NCBI GenBank assembly: GCA_021825365.1
Contig: JAKAHR010000011.1
Location: 1-64,000 of the forward strand
DNA length: 64,000 bases
DNA from: Nitrospirota bacterium
GTDB taxonomy: Bacteria > Nitrospirota > Thermodesulfovibrionia > Thermodesulfovibrionales > UBA6898
Direction: 5' to 3'
Made by a program: the position numbers and the translations under genes. Within the stretch, counting starts at the first letter, position 1; each line of letters starts with the position of its first letter. Under the pieces are notes generated by a model that worked only from the letters and a program-made list of their open reading frames with translations, had not been told where the DNA came from and ran no database searches. Shown piece by piece: positions 59,093-64,000 of this stretch.

Positions 59093-59422
59093 GTGGCGAG
59101 GTTTCCCGTAGCTGATCTTACCCCGGGGATGAGACTGTCGAGGGCTGTCCATACGGACAGCGGCATGGTCTTGATCGGCGAAGGCACGGAACTGACAGAG
59201 GCCCATATCAACCGTCTCCGGACGATGGATATCGAGAGCGTGCAGGTGGAGCTTGAACGCCGACCGGACAAGACGCGCGAGGAGATGCTGGCGGAGCTGG
59301 ACGAGCGGTTCAGAAAATCTCTGGACAGCGTGTATATGAAGAGGCTGAAGAAGATATTCGTCGAGCACATAGATGAATCATTCAACAATAATGGAAACCC
59401 GGGCGCTGCGCAGTCAGATTGA
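59093..59422 (+). CDS. Small regulatory-domain protein (HD-GYP N-terminal-like)
   Basis: 109 residues. ARFPVADLTPGMRLSRAVHT and GEGTELTEAHINRLRTM follow the pattern of the short domain found before HD-GYP domains (DUF3391-like), here alone with a helical tail. The GTG at 59093 has AAGGAG six bases upstream; a TACAAT box lies at 59059-59064. Its 3' end overlaps the HDOD gene by 50 bases, which suggests coupled translation. Confidence 0.7.
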   Translation: MARFPVADLTPGMRLSRAVHTDSGMVLIGEGTELTEAHINRLRTMDIESVQVELERRPDKTREEMLAELDERFRKSLDSVYMKRLKKIFVEHIDESFNNNGNPGAAQSD

Positions 59423-60227
59423 GGGCATCGCGACCCTGCCGACGATCCCTTCCGTCCTCAGAACCATCCTGCGGGTGATTGAGGACCCGAAGATATCCCT
59501 GAAGGAGATAGGCAGTTTCATCTCGAGCGACCCCGTGCTGGCGTCACGGGTGCTGAAGGTGGTCAATTCTCCGATATACGGGTTTTCGGGACGCATCGCA
59601 TCCGTCAACCAGGCGCTTCTGCTGCTCGGCCTCAATGTGGTGCGGGGCATGCTCTTCGGCGTCTCGGTCTTCGAGGTGATGGAGAAGTCCATGGAGGGTC
59701 TCTGGGCTCATTCCCTCGGCTGTGCGGTGACCGCCCGCATCATAGCGCAGAAGAAGGGCGTGGAGGAGCCGGAAGAGGTCTCGGTTGCCGCCCTCCTCCA
59801 TGACATCGGCAAGGTGGCGCTCCACCTGAAGTTCCCGGAAGAGTACGCGGAGGTCCTTGCCCGTGCGGAGGCTGAGGAGCTCTTCATCACCGTGGCCGAG
59901 GAGAGGCATTTTTCCGTGCACCATGCCCGGCCGGGTGCGTGGATCGCCGAAAAGTGGAATTTTCCAAAGAACCTCGTCGAGATGATCGGGTACCATCACC
60001 AGCCGCAGCTGGCGCGGAACGTGCCGGTCCAGACGGCGATTGTCCACCTTTCCGACATCATAATCAGGGCGAGGGGCTTCGGCTTTGCGGGAGATCGTTT
60101 TGTCCCGCCGGTGCAGCCTGCTGCCTGGGAACTCCTCAACCTCTCTGATGAGGAGATGAAGTCCATTCTCGGCGAGATCGACGAGGGACTCGTCCGTGCC
60201 GAAGATTTCCTGCAGTTCGATGAGTAG
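59373..60227 (+). CDS. HDOD domain signalling protein
   Basis: 284 residues. HDOD domain (about 10-215) seen as LPTIPSVLRTILRVIEDP, FISSDPVLASRVLKVVNSPIYG, LLHDIGKVAL and YHHQPQLA. HDOD proteins relate to HD hydrolases and act in two-component or c-di-GMP networks. ATG 59373 and ATG 59391 are both possible, neither with a ribosome site. Overlaps the next gene by eight bases. Confidence 0.87.
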   Translation: MNHSTIMETRALRSQIEGIATLPTIPSVLRTILRVIEDPKISLKEIGSFISSDPVLASRVLKVVNSPIYGFSGRIASVNQALLLLGLNVVRGMLFGVSVFEVMEKSMEGLWAHSLGCAVTARIIAQKKGVEEPEEVSVAALLHDIGKVALHLKFPEEYAEVLARAEAEELFITVAEERHFSVHHARPGAWIAEKWNFPKNLVEMIGYHHQPQLARNVPVQTAIVHLSDIIIRARGFGFAGDRFVPPVQPAAWELLNLSDEEMKSILGEIDEGLVRAEDFLQFDE

Positions 60228-61146
60228 GCAAAAGACGGTCGTGCTGATCGCCGGCGACGCCGGGCTCGAGGACAAGATCATCCGGTGCCTGCAGGAACAG
60301 TATCCGGTCAGGACGTTCCCCTCCATACAGTCCTCTCTCGATTACATCTACAATTCTCCCCCTGATCTCATCATCGGCGGGACTTCCTGCGATGATTCAC
60401 GCCAGGCCGGGCTGCTGCGCGAACTCAAGGCAGATCCGGTCTTTGGCCAGATGCCGGTGCTGGGCGTCATCGGCGATGGTCCCGCAAACGGATGGGAAGA
60501 CCTTCCCTGCGACGATTGCATCAGGACCTCCCAGCTCGAATCCGACCTTCTGATGAGGGTGCACCTCTGCCTCAGCAGGACGGAGCACATAGTCGAGATC
60601 AATCCCCTGACGAGGCTTCCGGGAAACAACGCCATCATCAGGCTGATCCAGCGGAACCTGGACGACTGCCGTTTCTTCGGCCTCGCCTACGCCGACCTGG
60701 ATCACTTCAAGCCCTTTAACGACCGGTATGGTTTCAGCCGGGGGGACGAGGTGCTGAAGATGACCGGGCGGCTCATCACCAATGTGGTCCGGTCGAGGCA
60801 GGCCCGCGACGGATTTGCGGGGCATATCGGGGGGGATGACTTTATCTTTATCATGGACCCAGATCTTATCGAAGAGACCGCAGAGGAGATCACGGGCCAT
60901 TTTGACAAGATCGTCCCGACCTTTTACGACAATGAAAGCAAGGCGACGAGGTCTATCGAGTCCGTGGACCGGGACGGCTCGCGGAGGACGTTCCCCATCC
61001 TGTCCGTATCCATTGGAATCGTCACGAACCGGTGGCGCAGATTTACGCACTATGGCGAGATGACGGAGGTGGCGGCAGAGATGAAGCGCTATGCCAAGGG
61101 CTTTGCCGGGAGTTGCTGCAAGGCGGACCGGAGGACGGGCAGGTGA
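60220..61146 (+). CDS. Degenerate receiver-GGDEF protein
   Basis: 308 residues from ATG 60220. The N-terminal 110 residues look like a receiver, but the phospho-acceptor position in PDLIIGGTSCDD lacks the usual aspartate. The GGDEF domain (about 135-300) has HIGGDDFIFIM, a conservative GGDDF active site, and no RxxD I-site five residues before it. It may still make c-di-GMP without feedback inhibition. Part of the 59093-61146 signalling operon. Confidence 0.82.
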   Translation: MSRQKTVVLIAGDAGLEDKIIRCLQEQYPVRTFPSIQSSLDYIYNSPPDLIIGGTSCDDSRQAGLLRELKADPVFGQMPVLGVIGDGPANGWEDLPCDDCIRTSQLESDLLMRVHLCLSRTEHIVEINPLTRLPGNNAIIRLIQRNLDDCRFFGLAYADLDHFKPFNDRYGFSRGDEVLKMTGRLITNVVRSRQARDGFAGHIGGDDFIFIMDPDLIEETAEEITGHFDKIVPTFYDNESKATRSIESVDRDGSRRTFPILSVSIGIVTNRWRRFTHYGEMTEVAAEMKRYAKGFAGSCCKADRRTGR

Positions 61147-61159
61147 GGGGCATCGGCTG

Positions 61160-61711
61160 ATGGACCTTCTCAATGTCACCGGGAAATTTCTGGTCGCAGT
61201 CCCCGGCCTCGATGATCCGAACTTCCGGCATTCGGTGGTGCTTGTATGCGAGCACGCGGGAGAGGGCGCCTTCGGCCTTGTCGTCAACAGGGTCCTGATG
61301 AACAGCATCAAGCCCCTGACCGAGGCGTTGGAGCTTGAGGGTCCGGTCGTGGATTTCCCGGTATATTACGGAGGGCCGGTCAAGGCCGACCAGGGATACC
61401 TGCTCTTCTCTCCTTTTGAAGAGCGGTACAGTGCGATCAGGATCAATGATGCCCTGGGTGTAACCGCATCGAGGGAGGCGCTGCTCGACATTGTCAGGGG
61501 CAAGGGTCCGTCCCGGTTTATCTTCACCCTCGGGTTTTCGGGGTGGATGGCAAACCAGCTTGAGGCGGAGCTGATGGAAGACAGCTGGCTCGTCGCCCCC
61601 CCTGATCTTGGGGTGATCTTCTCCGCGCCGGTTGCCGACAGGTGGCGGATGGTGGGGCGGTCCATAGGCGTGGATTTTACGCGCTACGTCGGCGGAGCGG
61701 GCAGCGCCTGA
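61160..61711 (+). CDS. YqgE/AlgH family protein (UPF0301)
   Basis: 183 residues. Opens LTGKFLVAVPGLDDPNFRHSVV-like (here VTGKFLVAVPGLDDPNF), then CEHAGEGAFGLVVNR, YYGGPV and FTLGFSGWMANQLEAEL, the AlgH family signature. Function unclear; named for an alginate regulator in Pseudomonas. Follows the GGDEF gene by 13 bases. Confidence 0.9.
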   Translation: MDLLNVTGKFLVAVPGLDDPNFRHSVVLVCEHAGEGAFGLVVNRVLMNSIKPLTEALELEGPVVDFPVYYGGPVKADQGYLLFSPFEERYSAIRINDALGVTASREALLDIVRGKGPSRFIFTLGFSGWMANQLEAELMEDSWLVAPPDLGVIFSAPVADRWRMVGRSIGVDFTRYVGGAGSA

Positions 61712-61766
61712 GAATGCAGGGAAGCGATGCGGTCGGTTTGAACATACTGCTTCAAGGAGGTGTGCG

Positions 61767-62339
61767 ATGAAGGTCGTGGCTTTTAACGGCAGTCCGAGGA
61801 AGGAAGGCAATACCTCGATCGCGCTGAAGACGTGTCTCGATGAGATCGGCAAGGAGGGGATCGGGACGGAGCTGGTGCAGCTGGGAGGGTCGGACATCAG
61901 GGGGTGCAGGGCCTGCTACAAGTGTTTTGAGAACAAGGACATGAAGTGTATCCAGAAGGATATCCTGAATTCCTGTGTCCAGAAGATGGTCGAGGCCGAA
62001 GGGGTGATCATCGGTTCTCCCACCTATTTCAGTAATGTTTCGACCGAGGTGAAGGCATTTATCGACCGGGCGGGCCTCGTGGCCCGCGCGAATAACCATC
62101 TCTTCAAGAGAAAGGTCGGGGCCGCCGTGGTCGCTGCGCGCCGCGCGGGTGCGACCCATGTCTACTCGAGCATCAATTTCTTTTTTGGGATCAGTCATAT
62201 GATCATGCCGGGATCGAGCTACTGGAACCTCGGCTACGGCAGGAACCCGGGGGAGATCCTCAAGGACGAAGAGGGCATGACCACCTTCAGGGAATTGGGG
62301 CAGAATATGGCATGGCTCATCAGGAAGCTCTACGGATAG
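61767..62339 (+). CDS. Flavodoxin-family NAD(P)H-dependent reductase / iron-sulfur flavoprotein
   Basis: 190 residues. FMN phosphate loop AFNGSPRKEGNTSIAL, then GCRACYKCFENKDMKC with closely spaced cysteines as in archaeal and bacterial iron-sulfur flavoproteins, and the FMN-ring loop GSPTYFSNVSTEVKAFIDR. Likely transfers electrons between ferredoxin or NAD(P)H and an unknown acceptor. An ideal AAGGAGGTG ribosome site precedes the ATG. Confidence 0.87.
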   Translation: MKVVAFNGSPRKEGNTSIALKTCLDEIGKEGIGTELVQLGGSDIRGCRACYKCFENKDMKCIQKDILNSCVQKMVEAEGVIIGSPTYFSNVSTEVKAFIDRAGLVARANNHLFKRKVGAAVVAARRAGATHVYSSINFFFGISHMIMPGSSYWNLGYGRNPGEILKDEEGMTTFRELGQNMAWLIRKLYG

Positions 62340-62348
62340 ACGTGGAAA

Positions 62349-62621
62349 GTGGTCCGTTTCTTCCTCGGAAGAGCCATCGCCCGGAATAAGGAGCTCATCT
62401 ACCGGGAGGCGTCATACCTGAGCGGCTTCATGCAATTGCTGATGAAGCCCCGGAATTCCGATGAGAGATGGACGAGGGAGGAAAAGGCGCAGCTCCGGGA
62501 GAACCTGAGACACCTCGCCGTCTATGTGCCGGTGCTGATCATCTTTCTCCTGCCGGGAGGGACTCTCCTGCTGCCCCTGCTTGCCGAGGCGCTCGACAGG
62601 AGGAAGAAGCGGCGGGGCTGA
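62349..62621 (+). CDS. Small LETM1-like or uncharacterised membrane-associated protein
   Basis: 90 residues, GTG start at 62349. Basic N-terminal helix, then WTREEKAQLRENLRHLAVYVPVLIIFLLPGG, a single hydrophobic segment (about 57-77), and a basic tail RRKKRRG. The TREEK...LR...LP-GG pattern recalls the LETM1-like ribosome-binding helix, but the match is short. Nine bases after the flavoprotein gene. Confidence 0.6.
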   Translation: MVRFFLGRAIARNKELIYREASYLSGFMQLLMKPRNSDERWTREEKAQLRENLRHLAVYVPVLIIFLLPGGTLLLPLLAEALDRRKKRRG

Positions 62622-62632
62622 GCTTCCGTGCC

Positions 62633-63757
62633 TCAGAGGCCGAGTCGGCTGAAGATCCGTACGAGCAGTTCATTTGAAATGATCATGCCCCTTTTCGTGA
62701 ACCGGAGGGAATCTCCTTCGATCATGAGATAGCCTTCATCCAGGAGATTAGCGCAACGGCCGGGGATGTCGAGTCCGAAGGCGGCCAACCTGCGCAGGGC
62801 AACGCCCTCTGTCTTCCTCAGGCCGAGGAATATCGTCTCGCGCATCGCCTCTTCAGCCGTGAGGGGGGTCGCCTTTTCAAGGGGGAGTTCGGAGCGCTCA
62901 AGGCATTCCACGTATCCGACGACATCGCCGACATTTTGTGACCGGGTCTCATTCATAAAGGAATGGGCGCCCGCCCCCAGGCCGAGGTATTCACCCCTTT
63001 CCCAGTAGTTGAGATTGTGCTTGCAGCGATATCCGGGCAACGCATGATTTGAGATCTCGTAGTGTTCGTAGCCGCAAGAGGAAAGACGCTCCCGGCCGGC
63101 ATCGAACATGCCCACAAGGGACTCCTCATCAGGCATGACCAGCCGGCCGCTCCCGATGAGTTCAGACAGGCGCGTCCCCGGCTCGGGCGTGAGTTCATAG
63201 GCGGAAATATGCTTCGGCCCGAGGCTGACAGCCTGCAACAACGTCGTTGTCCACGTCGCCATCGTCTGGCCAGGTATCCCGTACATTAGGTCAAGGGAAA
63301 CGTTTTCGATGCCGGATTCCCTGATCAGTCCCGCCGACACTACCGCCTCCTGTGCTGAATGGATCCTCCCCAGGGTCCTCAGCTCATCATCATTAAGTGA
63401 CTGCACACCCATGCTGATCCGGTTTACGCCCAGGGATGCCATATGCCGGACCGCTGAGCCGCTGATCATGCCGGGGTTCGCCTCGACCGTGATCTCGGCT
63501 GTTGATGAAACGGCAAAGGCGTCCCTGAGGCAGGAAAAGAGCCGCGTAAAAGCATCTTCAGCGAGGATGGATGGCGTGCCTCCGCCGATATAGATCGTCC
63601 TGAGCGTGGCTGCCGAATCCTTTCTCATCGCCAGTTCCCTGCAGAGGGCGCTTAGATATCTTTCCGCCAGGGCCTCATCAAAGGGGATCGAGAGGAAGTC
63701 GCAATACAGGCACTTTCTGACGCAGAAGGGAATATGGATGTAGAGATATCCAGGCAT
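62633..63757 (-). CDS. hemW: Radical SAM haem chaperone HemW-like (oxygen-independent coproporphyrinogen oxidase family)
   Basis: 374 residues. Starts MPGYLYIHIPFCVRKCLYCDF with the CX3CX2C cluster; GGGTPSIL, EANPGM, NRISMGVQS and SLDLMYGIPGQT follow, all typical. The C-terminal HemN-like domain is present. HemW inserts haem into cytochromes; the HemN enzyme usually has CXXXCXXCXC, and here the motif is CVRKCLYCDF, lacking the fourth cysteine, which supports HemW. A TACAAT box lies five bases before the ATG with no ribosome site. Confidence 0.87.
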   Translation of the reverse strand: MPGYLYIHIPFCVRKCLYCDFLSIPFDEALAERYLSALCRELAMRKDSAATLRTIYIGGGTPSILAEDAFTRLFSCLRDAFAVSSTAEITVEANPGMISGSAVRHMASLGVNRISMGVQSLNDDELRTLGRIHSAQEAVVSAGLIRESGIENVSLDLMYGIPGQTMATWTTTLLQAVSLGPKHISAYELTPEPGTRLSELIGSGRLVMPDEESLVGMFDAGRERLSSCGYEHYEISNHALPGYRCKHNLNYWERGEYLGLGAGAHSFMNETRSQNVGDVVGYVECLERSELPLEKATPLTAEEAMRETIFLGLRKTEGVALRRLAAFGLDIPGRCANLLDEGYLMIEGDSLRFTKRGMIISNELLVRIFSRLGL

Positions 63758-63787
63758 CTCTTATTGTAAAGGAATTCCGGCCATAAG

Positions 63788-63817
63788 TTGACATCAGCCG
63801 GATCGTATCCCTAAGAT
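63788..63817 (+). promoter_or_regulatory. Promoter of mazG
   Basis: TTGACA (63788-63793), 18-base spacer, TAAGAT (63812-63817). Only nine bases, AAAACTCGT, separate the -10 from ATG 63827, so the message is probably leaderless or nearly so. Confidence 0.6.
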
Positions 63818-63826
63818 AAAACTCGT

Positions 63827-64000
63827 ATGGGAATCGAGAAACTTATTGAGATAATGGCAGCCCTGCGGAGTGAGAAGGGCTGCCCCTGGGACAAGGAACA
63901 GACGCCCGAGTCCCTCAAGCCGTTCATTGTCGAAGAGGCATATGAGGTCCTCGAGGCGATCGACGAAAAGAACCCCGAGGCGGTGAAGGAAGAGCTGGGC
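63827..64000 (+). CDS. mazG: Nucleoside triphosphate pyrophosphohydrolase MazG (3' end outside window)
   Basis: The first 58 codons are present and run off the window. MGIEKLIEIMAALRSEKGCPWDKEQTPES and the metal-binding EEAYEVLEAI are diagnostic of MazG, which hydrolyses NTPs and dNTPs to monophosphates. The start is fixed by the family N-terminus; it lacks a ribosome site (see promoter). Confidence 0.92.
   Translation, partial: MGIEKLIEIMAALRSEKGCPWDKEQTPESLKPFIVEEAYEVLEAIDEKNPEAVKEELG

Overview
The window is a 64 kb stretch of a GC-rich bacterial chromosome, ordinary in coding density and read on both strands. The Wood-Ljungdahl enzymes, a selenocysteine formate dehydrogenase, an octaheme nitrite reductase, Nuo/Hyd-like redox modules, tmRNA and typical bacterial housekeeping genes suggest an anaerobic, probably autotrophic or acetogenesis-capable bacterium. 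A Nitrospirota (Thermodesulfovibrionia-like) or related deep-branching anaerobe is my best guess; this is inference from gene content, not from a marker search.

Layout. 1-130: the tail of an IS200/IS605-type element. 0.6-9.2 kb: housekeeping genes (5'-nucleotidase family, AI-2E exporter family, cNMP-binding protein, pseudouridine synthase, aspS, RNase H-like exonuclease, xerD). 9.25-11.3 kb: an octaheme nitrite reductase behind an FNR-like palindrome. 11.7-19.3 kb: acsE-acsD-acsC-acsB-cooS, the carbonyl and methyl-transfer half of the Wood-Ljungdahl pathway, closed by a strong terminator. 19.3-25.8 kb: a TAT-exported selenocysteine formate dehydrogenase (fdhA, fdhB), fdhE and a class III aminotransferase. 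25.9-28.2 kb (minus strand): NfnAB-type NADH-dependent ferredoxin:NADP oxidoreductase. 28.4-34.8 kb: a DUF3786 protein and a four-gene NuoE/NuoF/NuoF-tail/NuoG-like module whose NuoF carries two C-terminal CBS domains. 34.9-38.6 kb: zwf, a sterol-desaturase-family protein and two rSAM/selenodomain-associated transferases. 38.5-41.0 kb (minus): a diguanylate cyclase and rluD. 41.1-43.2 kb: tmRNA (ssrA) with a small accessory island bounded by a 13-bp copy of the ssrA 3' end. 43.5-50.6 kb: a zinc-ribbon protein, smpB, a radical SAM protein, LysE-family exporter, yggS, proC, yggT, divIVA, hisS. 50.6-56.3 kb: a signalling operon (YeiH, large hybrid-sensor histidine kinase, receiver, GAF-HD). 56.3-64 kb: a TatD-radical SAM fusion, apgM, a small signalling operon (HDOD, GGDEF), algH, an iron-sulfur flavoprotein, hemW and the start of mazG.

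How it fits together. CODH/ACS, the corrinoid protein and methyltransferase make acetyl-CoA (or oxidise it). Formate dehydrogenase, the Nuo-like flavin/iron-sulfur module and NfnAB handle formate, NAD(P)H and ferredoxin, so roughly 25 kb is devoted to low-potential electron balancing. The octaheme nitrite reductase gives a dissimilatory or detoxifying nitrite sink beside it. Formyl-, methenyl- and methylene-H4F enzymes are not in this window. The most unusual items are the NuoF-CBS fusion with a possible internal start, the TatD-radical SAM fusion, the ssrA-flanked island remnant, a possible leader peptide overlapping acsB, and a recurring pattern of -10 boxes placed immediately before start codons, which suggests leaderless transcripts.
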